Shown: positions 32,548 through 41,483 of the stretch, piece after piece | How positions within the stretch are numbered: the stretch's first letter is position 1 | Layout: each line of letters starts with the position of its first letter | Assembly: GCF_000337495.1 (NCBI RefSeq) | Contig: NZ_AOIS01000030.1 | Location: 25,804 to 80,863 of the forward strand | Length of the DNA: 55,060 nt | Direction of reading: 5' to 3' | Origin: Haloterrigena salina JCM 13891 | GTDB lineage: Archaea > Halobacteriota > Halobacteria > Halobacteriales > Natrialbaceae | The notes under the pieces: model-generated | The model's database searches: none | The model's input: the letters and a program-made list of their open reading frames with translations, nothing else | What the model was told of the DNA's origin: nothing | Made by a program: the position numbers and the translations under genes

Positions 32548-33435
32548 ATGTCAGGAACCGATACTACCATCGACGACGCGACCGACACGCCGCGCGACCG
32601 GCGGACGCACGTCCGCGAGCGGTACGCCGAGGTCGCGTCCGCCGACGACGACTGCTGCGACGCATCGACGACCGACGCCGATTGCTGTGACGACTCCGCG
32701 GCCGACGACGACACCGAAACAGAGTGCTGTGACACCTCGGAAACCGATAGCGGCTGCTGTGATGCTTCGAACGGCGAGTTCGACCTCGAGGACGATCCGT
32801 CCCGGGCACTGTCGCTCGGCTACGAGCCGGCCGACCTCGAGGCCGCCCCCGAGGAGTCGAACCTCGGACTCGGCTGTGGCAACCCGGTCGCGATCTCGAA
32901 CCTCGAGGCCGGCGAGACGGTCCTCGACCTCGGCTCCGGCGGCGGGTTCGACTGCTTCCTCGCGGCCCGCGAGGTCGGCTCCGGGGGACGGGTCATCGGC
33001 GTCGACATGACCCCTGAGATGCTCGAGCGCGCTCGCGAAAACGCTTCGGACAGCGAACTCGAGAACGTCGAGTTCCGACTGGGCGAGATCGAATACCTCC
33101 CGGTCGCCGACACGACCGTCGATACGATCGTCTCGAACTGCGTCGTCAACCTCTCGCCGGACAAGGGGCAGGTGTTCGCGGAGGCGTACAGAGTCCTTCG
33201 GCCCGGCGGCACGCTCGCGATTTCGGACCTCGTCGCGACCGAGCCGCTCCCGCGGGAGATCCGCGAGAACCCCGACGCCGTCGACGCCTGCGTCGGCGGG
33301 GCCGCGACGGTCGACGAACTGGAAACGCTGCTCGACGACGCCGGCTTCGTCGACGGCTCGATCGCCCTCGAGGGCGAGTGGACCGCGGACCTGCCGGTCG
33401 CGTCCGCGCGGATCGAAGCGAGAAAACCCGTCTGA
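32548..33435 (+). CDS. arsM: Arsenite methyltransferase with four Cys-Cys repeats
   Basis: 295 aa. The SAM-binding core has VLDLGSGGGFDCFLAA and VIGVDMTPEMLERARENA. ArsM-type cysteines are present in LGLGCGNPVAI, SNCVVNLSPDK and DACVGGA. It methylates As(III) to methylated and volatile forms using SAM and thiols. The unusual part is residues 32-75, an acidic stretch with four evenly spaced Cys-Cys-Asp units (Cys pairs 36-37, 46-47, 60-61 and 70-71), which resemble vicinal-thiol metalloid-binding sites. No ars transporter or arsenate reductase is next to it. Confidence 0.9.
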   Translation: MSGTDTTIDDATDTPRDRRTHVRERYAEVASADDDCCDASTTDADCCDDSAADDDTETECCDTSETDSGCCDASNGEFDLEDDPSRALSLGYEPADLEAAPEESNLGLGCGNPVAISNLEAGETVLDLGSGGGFDCFLAAREVGSGGRVIGVDMTPEMLERARENASDSELENVEFRLGEIEYLPVADTTVDTIVSNCVVNLSPDKGQVFAEAYRVLRPGGTLAISDLVATEPLPREIRENPDAVDACVGGAATVDELETLLDDAGFVDGSIALEGEWTADLPVASARIEARKPV

Positions 33436-33500
33436 GTCGCGGTCGGCCGTCTCCGCTCGCGTCCGAACGCGAGCGCCGAAACGACGGCGATCGACGGCCG

Positions 33501-34625
33501 TCAGTCGTCGCCTTCCGCGGCCGCGTTCGCGCTTCCCCCGTCCGATCCCGAGCCGTCGACGGCCTTCGCCGTGCTGTCGACGTCGACGCCTTCCCAGTCG
33601 TGGTCGGCGTGGTAGCCCTCTCGTTCCTTCGCGCTGGCGGCGACGCGGATGAACCCGGCCTTCTCGCGGGCCGCGGGGATCGTGTGGCCGCCGCAGTAGG
33701 AGAGCCCCGACTGGATGCCCGCGCAGAACTCCTCGACGACGTCGGCGACCGGCCCCTTGTACGGGGTCAGCGCCTCGACGCCCTCGTCGGCCCGGACGTT
33801 CTCCTCTTTGTCGTCGCGCTTCTCCGCGGCGGTCGTCGTCGCCATGCCGCGCGAGCGCTTGTATCGCGTGCCGTCGACCTCGACGACCGCGCCGGGGGCC
33901 TCCTCGGTGCCCGCGAAGAGGCTCCCCATCATCACGGTGTCGGCGCCCGCCATCAGCGCCTTCACCGCGTCGCCGGAGGTCCGGATGCCGCCGTCGGCGC
34001 AGACGGTGACCTCGAGGGCCTCGGCCGCCTCCGCGCAGTCGTCGACGGCGGTTAACTGGGGAACGCCCGCCCCGGCGACCTTCCGCGTAGTACAGTGGGA
34101 GCCGGGACCGATGCCGACCTTCACGCAGTCGGCGCCGGCGGCCGCCAGATCCTCGACGCCCGCGGGCGTCGCGACGTTGCCGGCGACCAGATCCGTCTCG
34201 GGGAATTCCTCGCGGAGCCGTTCGACGGCGTCGATGGTTCGCTCCATGTGGCCGTGGGCGACGTCGACGACGAGCGCGTCGACGCCGGCCTCGACCAGCG
34301 CGGCGCTGCGCCCGACGTAGTCCTCGTCGATCCCGATCGCGGCGCCGACCTGCTCGCCGGCGTCTTTCACGCGCGCGACCTGTTCGGCCTGCTCCGACGG
34401 CGTGAGGAAGCGGTGGAGGACGCCGAAGCCGCCGGCGCGCGAGAGCGCGATCGCCAGTTCGGCCTCCGTGACGGTGTCCATGGCGGCCGAGACCAGCGGC
34501 GTCTCGAGCTCGACCGAGGGCGTGAACGTCGTCGAGAGATCCACGTCGCTGCGGCTGTCGACTGGCGAGCGGTTCGGAACGAGGAGGACGTCCCCGTAAC
34601 TCAATCCGGTGCGGAGATCGTTCAT
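33501..34625 (-). CDS. IMP dehydrogenase / GMP reductase family protein without CBS domains
   Basis: 374 aa. The TIM-barrel signatures [18 protein letters not shown] and [20 protein letters not shown] are present, with the catalytic Cys178 that attacks C2 of the purine nucleotide. [15 protein letters not shown] and [14 protein letters not shown] bind phosphate. It lacks the CBS pair usually found in IMPDH. The loop sequence is intermediate between IMPDH and GMP reductase, so it could interconvert IMP and XMP or GMP; the direction cannot be told. The C-terminus is a low-complexity acidic tail. Confidence 0.85.
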   Translation of the reverse strand: MNDLRTGLSYGDVLLVPNRSPVDSRSDVDLSTTFTPSVELETPLVSAAMDTVTEAELAIALSRAGGFGVLHRFLTPSEQAEQVARVKDAGEQVGAAIGIDEDYVGRSAALVEAGVDALVVDVAHGHMERTIDAVERLREEFPETDLVAGNVATPAGVEDLAAAGADCVKVGIGPGSHCTTRKVAGAGVPQLTAVDDCAEAAEALEVTVCADGGIRTSGDAVKALMAGADTVMMGSLFAGTEEAPGAVVEVDGTRYKRSRGMATTTAAEKRDDKEENVRADEGVEALTPYKGPVADVVEEFCAGIQSGLSYCGGHTIPAAREKAGFIRVAASAKEREGYHADHDWEGVDVDSTAKAVDGSGSDGGSANAAAEGDD

Positions 34626-34703
34626 TGACCCCTCCATACTCGCGGCTGGGTCCGCATAAACATCTCGACTCGAGCGGCCGCGCCGCGATGCTCTTCTCGC
34701 GTG

Positions 34704-35183
34704 TTACTCCGACGCTCGAGGGTCCCGATCCGGACCGGGATACGCCCCGCCCTCGACGGCCTCGTAGAGGCTCTCGGGGTTGAACAGCCGCGCGAACGCG
34801 TCCGGGGGGCGGACGCTGACCGAGACGCGAGGTTGCAGGGAGAGGCCCGCCCGCGCCGATCCCAGTCCCTCGTCGTACGAGAGCAGGTGTGCAGCCCCAC
34901 CTCGGTAGGCCGAGGCGAGCGCCGGGTGGTCGTCCGCCGGCTGGTCGACGGCCACTCGCTCGGCCTCGAGTCGCTCCCGGTGGTCGGCCGCGAGGTCGGA
35001 ATCGGCCAGCACTGCGACGAGCCGTTCGGTTTCCTCGAGCAACCGGTCGCTCGCAACCAGCTCGACCCAGGAGTGACGACGGACGTGATCGAGGGCCTCG
35101 CGGGCGTCGCCGCCGACGAGCAGGTCGGCCGCGAGCACTTCGGGAGCCGCGACGACGCGGGCCGGATTCGGTCGCTCAGGCAT
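34704..35183 (-). CDS. PIN-like domain protein
   Basis: 159 aa. The layout VVAAPEVLAADLLVGGDAREALDHVR, then DRLLEETERLVAVLAD, and DDHPALASAYRGGAAHLLSYDEGLGS matches a PIN nuclease fold: an early acidic residue, a middle Glu and a D-x2-A-x2-A...SYD end, though the first Asp is displaced. PIN proteins are Mg2+-dependent RNases, often toxins. It overlaps by 8 bp the 45-aa gene upstream. The family assignment is inference; I believe haloarchaea have a DUF for it. Confidence 0.65.
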   Translation of the reverse strand: MPERPNPARVVAAPEVLAADLLVGGDAREALDHVRRHSWVELVASDRLLEETERLVAVLADSDLAADHRERLEAERVAVDQPADDHPALASAYRGGAAHLLSYDEGLGSARAGLSLQPRVSVSVRPPDAFARLFNPESLYEAVEGGAYPGPDRDPRASE

Positions 35184-35313
35184 CGTCGCCGGCCTCCGTT
35201 CCCGAGTCGGTCTCCGTCTCGGCCGACAGCTCGTCGGCCGCCGTTCGAACGGTCTCGAGATCCACGTCGTAACCCGCGCCTCGATCGAAGAGTTCGGCCC
35301 AGCTCGCTGGCAT
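35176..35313 (-). CDS. Small acidic protein paired with the PIN-like gene
   Basis: 45 aa: MPASWAELFDRGAGYDVDLE followed by TVRTAADELSAETETDSGTE and a short acidic end. It is helical at first, then low complexity. The stop overlaps the start of the PIN-like gene by 8 bp, so the two are made together, as antitoxin-toxin pairs often are. No known antitoxin family fits. Confidence 0.6.
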   Translation of the reverse strand: MPASWAELFDRGAGYDVDLETVRTAADELSAETETDSGTEAGDDA

Positions 35314-35544
35314 CGGCACACCTTCGCAGTCCGGAGAGAAAAGCCCCGCGTCTCTCGCGTTCGACTGGTTTGATATCGCACCATGTAATTTATCCTGTCG
35401 AAACCGGGGAAGTGACGAACCCAGCCGACAGTCGCCGCTGCACCGCTCGAGCGGCGTCTTCACCTTGGTTTTGCGGGGGATTTGCTACGCTACCGTCGAA
35501 AACAGCACTGACAGTGCGGAAAGACGCCAGCTTCGAGTGACCGT

Positions 35545-36648
35545 TCACTCCGCTCGAGCCAGCGCCCAGAACAGGCCGGCGCCGAGGACGAACGCGACGC
35601 CGACGTTGACGAACAGGCCGACGGCGCCGACGCCGAGCACGAACGCCAGCGAACGGCGGCCCGAGACCGGCTCGAACGCCGCACGAGCCAACTCGAGGGA
35701 GACGACGACGAGCAGGACGCCGAGGACGGCAAACGGGAACGCGGCCAGCAGGGCCCCGGTGGCCACGAGCGCCAGCGCGAGGTAGCCGACCCCGAGCAAC
35801 ACGTTCGCACCCCCGGTTCGAGCGCCGAAGGCGTACTTCCCCGCGAGGCCGCCGCTGCCGTGGCACATCGGTACGCCGCCGAGCGGAATCGCCGCCAGAC
35901 AGGTCACGCCCATGCTCGTCGAGAGCGCGTCCGGCGAGATGTCCCGGTCGTAGAGATCGCCACAGAGCAGGGCGGTCGCGATCGCCGCGTTCCCGACCGT
36001 CATCCCCAACTGTGCGACGGTCCCCTCGAGCGCGGCGCTCGACAGCGTCGGCCCGCCCGCCGGGAAGACGGCGAGGGCGGGCACCTGCGGCGTCGGGAGC
36101 CCCGTCGTCGCGACGGCCGCGATGGCGCCGAGTCCGAGCACGACCAGCACGCTGGCCTGCCGGTAGCCGACCAGCGCTAGCAGGCCGACGACGGCCAGCC
36201 CGCCGATCGCGACCGGGAGGTTCCCCGTCGAGAGGTCGACAGCCGCCTCGAGGAGGAGCAGGGCGACGGCGAACTGGACGCCGCGAATCACGGGTTCGCC
36301 GACGACCCGCTGGAGCCGGCCAACGAGCCCCAGTTTCCCCACCGCGAGCAGTATGCCCCCCGCCAACAGGCCGGCGGCGGCGAGTTCCGCGTAGGTGAGC
36401 GTCCCGACGATCGCCAGCCCGATCAGGGCCTTCATCGGTTCGACGGACAGCGGCAGTCCGTAGTAGAGCCCCCAGACGATCTGGAAGACGCCGAAGCCGA
36501 CCAGCACGTGGGGCAGCGAGACGCTCGTCGTCGCCGCGAGGGCGACCAACAGCGGCAACACCGTAACCGAATCACCTAGCGCGCCCGTCAGCTCGCTCGT
36601 CGAGAACTCGAGCGCGGAGTCGGCCCCAGACCGGAACGAGTACGCCAT
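35545..36648 (-). CDS. MOT1/SulP-like molybdate or sulfate transporter
   Basis: 367 aa with ten or more membrane segments. STSELTGALGDSVTVLPLLVALA near the start and AIPLGGVPMCHGSGGLAGKYAFGARTGG near residue 260 are the signatures of MOT1-type molybdate transporters (N/E-L-x-GA-x-GD and P-M-CHG-x-GG). Plant and algal MOT1 import molybdate with high affinity. No ABC molybdate system is seen in the window. Substrate specificity is inferred from the motif only. It is monocistronic, with the promoter right of 36648. Confidence 0.85.
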   Translation of the reverse strand: MAYSFRSGADSALEFSTSELTGALGDSVTVLPLLVALAATTSVSLPHVLVGFGVFQIVWGLYYGLPLSVEPMKALIGLAIVGTLTYAELAAAGLLAGGILLAVGKLGLVGRLQRVVGEPVIRGVQFAVALLLLEAAVDLSTGNLPVAIGGLAVVGLLALVGYRQASVLVVLGLGAIAAVATTGLPTPQVPALAVFPAGGPTLSSAALEGTVAQLGMTVGNAAIATALLCGDLYDRDISPDALSTSMGVTCLAAIPLGGVPMCHGSGGLAGKYAFGARTGGANVLLGVGYLALALVATGALLAAFPFAVLGVLLVVVSLELARAAFEPVSGRRSLAFVLGVGAVGLFVNVGVAFVLGAGLFWALARAE

Positions 36649-36812
36649 CTATACCCGGTACAGTCGGAGCCCATTTGAGACTTACCGGTAACCGACTTCC
36701 ATTTCGCTTCGTGGCTGAAGCAAAGGGATCTCGTTACTGCTGGACCTCGCGAGCGGTCGATTACTGCGACGGAGACTGTTCCCCGATGGACAACGTGTTC
36801 CACCCGTTCCAC
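36649..36812. other. Spacer before the decayed gene pair
   Basis: 164 bp without a recognisable gene. It should hold the promoter for the transporter. It leads into the ruined coding sequence that starts at 36813. Confidence 0.35.
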
Positions 36813-37075
36813 TCATCGTCGATGTAGCCCGTAGATCTCGAGCAGCGCCGGCACCACCGACTGCCGTACTGCGTCGAGATCGTCCGCGGACTCTGGTCGA
36901 CGAGTTCGCCCGCGGTTCGCGCGATCTCGTAGACGTCGAGAGAGACGGTGACCGGCGCGTAGTCCTTTTCCTCGAGGTCGGCCGCCGCTGGCTGGGCAGC
37001 TGGGCGTCTTCCCGTACGTGTCCGCGACGAACGCTGCAGCGTCTTGCGGGAGGTAGCGTTCGTTTCTACGAGACC
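36813..37075 (-). pseudogene. Decayed coding fragment, family unknown
   Basis: Three pieces in different minus-strand frames read like one protein: ERYLPQDAAAFVADTYG, then AADLEEKDYAPVTVSLDVYEIARTAGELVDQ, then ADDLDAVRQSVVPALLEIYGLHRR and a TGA at 36813-36815. Two frameshifts separate them. Composition and codon bias are those of a real haloarchaeal gene. I cannot name the family. The N-terminal part is gone. It adjoins the DUF1028 pseudogene, so one event or relaxed selection may have killed both. Confidence 0.5.
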
Positions 37076-37181
37076 TGCGTCCTGATCTTCTCTACTGTCG
37101 GGTGCGTAACGCCGAACGACGGGATCGATACGAAATAAATCAAATACAGCTATACCAAACTAGTGGCTTCGCGTCCGGCGC

Positions 37182-37992
37182 CTAGTTATCGACGGACTCG
37201 AGCGAGTCCGCCTCGAAGGCGTCGCTGTACCGCGCTAAGTGGATTCGTAGCCGGTCATCGCGAGCTCGTAGGTCTCGCCAGGTCGGTGATCGGGGTCTCG
37301 CTGGCGTCGATCCGCAGGTCGTTGGACGCCGGCTCCAATCGTGGCGCCGGTCGTCTCGACGATGACCGCCGCGCTCTGGACCGACAGCTCCTCGCGCTTG
37401 TCGCCGCCCTCGAGGTCGCCCGCCGCGAGGGCGTCGATCAGCCGCTTCGCGAGCGGATCGGTTTCGGCGTCTTCACGAACCGCCTCCGGTCCCGTCACGG
37501 GATCGGTCGTCTCGTGGACGGCGTTGGCCGCGTAGTTGGCCGCGGCCGCCTCGAGGACGTCCTCGCCGGTCAAAATGTTGCCGGCGACGGTGAAATTGTC
37601 GCGCTCGAGGTGTCCGGAGTGCTTGACGCACTCCGCGCCGGTGAAGGCGAACGTCTCCTCGCGGTCGACGCCGTGGAGCTGTCGCTGCGGGGCGGCCTCG
37701 TCGGCGTTGAGCAGCGCCTCGAGGGCGTTCATCAGACTACGTCTGCTGGGCCGTCAGAACGCGGACGTTCTGACGACGTCGTCGATCGCGAGCCCGTCCT
37801 CGAGGTAGGCGAGCCCGCGGTCGCCGAGTTCGACGTTGACCAGGCTCTGGGTCGCGACGGCGCCGCGGTCGCTGACGAACGGACAGAGGGCACCGACGCC
37901 GGGCAGGCGAGTCGTCACGGCGACGCCGAATCGGTGGTGGCTGTCGCCGTCGGGGTCTCGTAGGCCTCGTGAGCGCAGATGCTGAAGGTCAT
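37182..37992 (-). pseudogene. DUF1028 family protein gene with several frameshifts
   Basis: The start MTFSICAHEAYETP at 37992 is a DUF1028 N-terminus. A frameshift follows, after which the text reads DGDSHHRFGVAVTTRLPGVG and ALCPFVSDRGAVATQSLVNVELGDRGLAYLEDGLAIDDVVRT. A second shift leads to ALEALLNADEAAPQRQLHGVDREETFAFTGAECV, NFTVAGNILTG and LSVQSAAVIVETTG. A third and fourth shift precede ETYELAMTGYES and the end near 37182. The family is an Ntn-hydrolase-like fold of unknown activity, exported or cytoplasmic. Taken together about 270 codons survive without one working frame. Confidence 0.85.
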
Positions 37993-38346
37993 CGTTCGTG
38001 AGTCACCGGTCGCAGACAAAAATCTCGCGTCGGTCTCGGTGGACGGGGTCGACACCGGATCGTCCTAGACAGCTTCGTTCGTCGGACCGTCGGTCGACGA
38101 GGAGGGTTCCATTCGACATGACTCGAACGTTGCGCCTCACCGGTACAATTTTTGAAACTAAACGGTTTGGAAACATCCCGATCTCGTCGTTCGTTCCGTC
38201 CGACGGAACGGTTTTCCTCGAGTTTTCGGGCGCAACTGCCGGGTACCGCCTCGAGACTCGTTCGCCCGTGTTCGGGGCCAATTCATTCGAAGTCGTGACT
38301 GTGTCTGACGTAAGAACTATACTGGCGGCCGCGGTGGGTTACTCCA
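37993..38346. other. Intergenic region, 354 bp, with sepF promoter
   Basis: No gene supported. AACTATACTGG near 38317-38327 is a likely TATA box about 25 bp before the sepF ATG. The left half is unexplained. Confidence 0.4.
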
Positions 38347-38709
38347 ATGGGACTTATGAGCAAAATCCTCGGCGGCGGTCAGTCTCGGACGGCCGAGGAC
38401 TACGTCGAACTGGATCTCGACGACGCGTCGGCGAGTTCGGCCGAGGCGGCTATGCAGGTACACATCGCCGAAGTCAACGACCAGGCCGACGCCATCGATA
38501 TCAAAGACGCCGTCTACGACGGCGACATCGTCATCGCGGACATCACGCGTCTGCGAACCTCGGACAGCACCGTCGAACACATCGTCGACGAGCTCCGGCA
38601 GGTCGCCCAGGAGGTCGACGGCGACATCGTCCGGAAGGGCGACGATCAGATCATCATCACGCCGACCGGCGTCCACATCAGCCGCGAGAAACTGGGCCAG
38701 CGGGTCTGA
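38347..38709 (+). CDS. sepF: Cell division protein SepF, archaeal
   Basis: 120 aa. The N-terminus MGLMSKILGG is the amphipathic membrane-binding helix, followed by an acidic linker (SRTAEDYVELDLDDASASSAE). The SepF core runs from MQVHIAEVNDQADAIDIKDAVYDGDIVIADITRL to DIVRKGDDQIIITPTGVHISR. In haloarchaea SepF anchors FtsZ2 and FtsZ1 to the membrane at the division site. Length fits. ATG at 38347 is used, with an in-frame ATG nine bases later as an alternative. Confidence 0.92.
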   Translation: MGLMSKILGGGQSRTAEDYVELDLDDASASSAEAAMQVHIAEVNDQADAIDIKDAVYDGDIVIADITRLRTSDSTVEHIVDELRQVAQEVDGDIVRKGDDQIIITPTGVHISREKLGQRV

Positions 38710-39388
38710 ATCGGCGATTCGACTGTTCTGCGGTTCATCTCGTTCGCACTCGAGAGCGGGCGTCCCTTCCGTCGAACCGGCGTCGGGAGAACTGTAACGG
38801 TTCGAACAGAACGACCAGTGTTCCGCGATCTCATACGGCACGGTACGACTCCGTGAGTCGGCACTCTTTCTCGGATTTCGTTGCCGGATCCAGTGACGAA
38901 AGCGGCGAACGGCGACCGCCGGTCTCGAGTCCCCTGCCGTCGATCCCGTCGCTGCAATAAAGGCCGGACGTACGACAGGTAGGGTCACCAGTACGAGGAG
39001 TGGTGTTGAACCGATCGGTCGGTCTCCCGGTTGGGTTGCGACCCACGGTCGCTCGAGGACGGTCGGTCGTTCCGCATCTCTCGGTGCGCTGATCGAGGTA
39101 TTTGCGTCGGCTGGCGGTGTGCCACTACCCTCTGTGTCGGCCGCTCGTGCAGGGTCACTCTGTCGCTGACCGGTCGGGCTCTGCGTGTCGGCTGCCGGTT
39201 TCGGAGAGCTGTACCGGCTGCCCGGACGAGCTATGTGTGTCGCTCGCTCGATCTGGCCACCGCGGTCGGGCGGGACTGAAAGGGGCTGGCCGCTCGCCGC
39301 GGGGCGAGCGGTCCAGGGGCTTTCACGTGTTTTCATCCGGCGGGAATTCCGGTGACGGGTTATTACGCCCAGTGTGTAATCCGTTTCC
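38710..39388. other. Intergenic region, 679 bp, with compound hairpin
   Basis: No reading frame here has protein-like composition. It holds the compound hairpin at 39277-39325 and, at its right end, the promoter of the Bat-type regulator: GGGTTATTACGCC near 39356-39368, overlapped by ATTAC-N9-GTAAT (39362-39380), a short inverted repeat. The part 38710-39270 is unexplained. Confidence 0.5.
39277..39325. ncRNA. Compound hairpin, possible structured RNA
   Basis: Outer stem TGAAAG (39277-39282) with CTTTCA (39320-39325), a symmetric GGG/GGG internal loop, then CTGG with CCAG, a one-base T bulge, and the inner stem CCGCTCGCC (39290-39298) with GGCGAGCGG (39303-39311) closing a GCGG loop. In total 19 pairs over 49 nt. 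The symmetry is too good for chance spacer DNA. It could be an RNA element, a terminator or a dispersed repeat. Confidence 0.45.
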
Positions 39389-40042
39389 ATGACCGGGTTT
39401 CGAGCCACAGTCGTCGTCAAAGACCCCGGGAACTGCCCGATCGCGGACGTGTCGGCGTCTACCGACGAGCTGATCACCTCCGTGACGCGGTCGCGCGCGT
39501 CGACCGACGGGACGGTCGTCGAAGAGTTCGGTATCGCCGCCGACGCTGGGACGGAGTCGATCGACGATGGCACCGCGACCGACCTGACCCCCATTCAGGC
39601 GAACGATCGCGAAGAGATCTACCGATTCGAACGCGAGAGCGAGGCCGACTGCGCGTGCGAAATCGTCGAGGGAACCGGGACGCCCGTCTCTTCGGTCCGC
39701 GCACAGGACGGCGCGCTCGAGTTGACGTTTCGAACCCTCGAACTGACGGAGATCGCCGACATCGTCGACGATCTTCGAGACCGGTTCGAGAGCGTCCTCG
39801 TCGAGGAACTCACGCAGGACCACGACGACGAGACGTCGGATCCGGTGCTCGTCGACCGCGACCTGCTGACGACGCGCCAGCGCGAGATCATCGAGACAGC
39901 CCACGAGATGGGCTACTTCGACTATCCGAAAGGTGCGAACGCGACGGACGTCGCAGAGGAACTGGAGATCGCTCGATCGACGTTCACCGAGCATCTGGCC
40001 GCCGCCCAGACGAAGCTGCTCGATGCACTGCTCGAAAAATAA
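39389..40042 (+). CDS. Bat-type HTH transcriptional regulator (second copy)
   Basis: 217 aa. The C-terminus LTTRQREIIETAHEMGYFDYPKGANATDVAEELEIARSTFTEHLAAAQTKLLDALL is the HTH-10 domain. The N-terminal about 150 residues are a sensor domain with a Cys pair in EADCACEIVEG, perhaps redox or metal sensitive. It is only distantly related to the regulator at 28276. The promoter has a TATA element 25-30 bp before the ATG overlapped by a small inverted repeat. Confidence 0.88.
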   Translation: MTGFRATVVVKDPGNCPIADVSASTDELITSVTRSRASTDGTVVEEFGIAADAGTESIDDGTATDLTPIQANDREEIYRFERESEADCACEIVEGTGTPVSSVRAQDGALELTFRTLELTEIADIVDDLRDRFESVLVEELTQDHDDETSDPVLVDRDLLTTRQREIIETAHEMGYFDYPKGANATDVAEELEIARSTFTEHLAAAQTKLLDALLEK

Positions 40043-40212
40043 TGTAAAATAATTCGCCCCATATAGTGGTTGGTGACCGAACGTCGAATTAGCGGTCCTT
40101 ATAACGGGTTCGATTGACCACACGCACGGAACGAAACGGAGACATCACACGCATTTGGCTGTGACGGCGAACAAACGACAATACTTTTCCAATGGGGTGC
40201 GGAATATCGACT

Positions 40213-41361
40213 ATGGCTGACGATCTCAAAAAAGGACTGGAGGGAGTCCTTGTCGCAGAGTCAGGGCTCAGCTCGATCGATGGTGACGCCGGTCGACTGA
40301 TCTATCGAGGGTACTCGATCGAGGATCTCGCTCGCGGCACGAGCTACGAGGAAGTCCTCTATCTCCTCTGGCACGGCGAACTCCCGACCGCGGACGAACT
40401 CGAGTCGTTCGCCGCGGCGCTCTCGGAGGAGCGCGAGGTCCACGACGACGTTCTCGACGCCATGGAGCGGCTCGCGGCAGCCGACGAACGGCCGATGGCC
40501 GCCCTCCGAACCGCGGTTTCGATGTTCTCGGCCTACGAGCCCGAGAACGACGCTGACCCCGAGGATCTCGAGGCGACGATGCGCAAGGGGCGGCGCATCA
40601 CCGCCAAGATCCCGACCGCGCTGGCGGCCTTCGAGCGCTACCGGCTCGGCGAGGAGCCGGTCGACCCCCATCCTGACCTGGGGCTGGCCGCGAACTTCCT
40701 GTACATGCTGACCGGCGAGGAGCCGAGCGACGTCCACGCCGAAACCTTCGACCAGGCGCTGATCCTGCACGCGGACCACGGCCTGAACGCCTCGACGTTT
40801 ACGTCGATGGTGATCGGCTCGACGATGGCCGACATCTACAGTGCCGTGACCGGTGGTATTAGTGCCCTTTCCGGCCCGCTTCACGGCGGCGCGAATCAGG
40901 ACGTCATGGAGGTGCTGATGGAGATCGACGAGAGCAACCTCGACCCCCTCGACTGGGTCGAGCAGGCGACCGACGAAGGCCGGCGCATTCCCGGCTTCGG
41001 ACACCGCGTCTACAACGTCAAGGACCCCCGCGCGAAGATCCTGCAAGAGCGCAGCAAGGAACTCGCCGAGAGCGGCAACTCGAAGTGGTACGACATCACC
41101 ACCACGATCGAGGAGTACCTCTCCCAGGAGAAGGGGCTGGCCGAGAAGGGGATCGCCCCGAACGTCGACTTCTACTCCGGCTCGGTCTACTACCAGCTCG
41201 GCATCCCGATCGACATGTACACGCCCATCTTCGCGATGAGCCGCGCCGGCGGTTGGGTCGGTCACGTCCTCGAGTACCAGGAGGACAACCGTCTCATCCG
41301 TCCCCTCTCGCGGTACACCGGCCCGGAGGACCAGGAGTTCGTCCCGGTCGAAGAGCGGTAA
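40213..41361 (+). CDS. citZ: Citrate synthase
   Basis: 382 aa. The family signatures are LKKGLEGVLVAESGLSSIDGDAGRLIYRGYSIEDLA at the start, LHADHGLNASTFTSMVIGSTMADIYSAVTGGISALSGPLHGGANQDVMEVL with the catalytic His pair, and GFGHRVYNVKDPRAK with the third active-site region. It condenses acetyl-CoA with oxaloacetate to open the TCA cycle. ATG at 40213 (MADDLKK) fits the conserved haloarchaeal start; an ATG 21 bp upstream is possible. Confidence 0.95.
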   Translation: MADDLKKGLEGVLVAESGLSSIDGDAGRLIYRGYSIEDLARGTSYEEVLYLLWHGELPTADELESFAAALSEEREVHDDVLDAMERLAAADERPMAALRTAVSMFSAYEPENDADPEDLEATMRKGRRITAKIPTALAAFERYRLGEEPVDPHPDLGLAANFLYMLTGEEPSDVHAETFDQALILHADHGLNASTFTSMVIGSTMADIYSAVTGGISALSGPLHGGANQDVMEVLMEIDESNLDPLDWVEQATDEGRRIPGFGHRVYNVKDPRAKILQERSKELAESGNSKWYDITTTIEEYLSQEKGLAEKGIAPNVDFYSGSVYYQLGIPIDMYTPIFAMSRAGGWVGHVLEYQEDNRLIRPLSRYTGPEDQEFVPVEER

Positions 41362-41483
41362 CGCGGCCGCTCGAGCGAGTCAGTTTTTCGGCGTCGCGGG
41401 TTCGTTTCGACGACATCGATACCGGTCCCAGCAGCGCGAGTCCAACCAGTACGGGCAAGACCGTCGAGTGTGTACCCCGACGC

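Noticed and set aside
39031-39392. Cysteine/arginine-rich plus-strand frames before the second Bat-type regulator
   Set aside because: They run through the perfect hairpin at 39277-39325 and have odd composition, so an RNA or spacer explanation is better.
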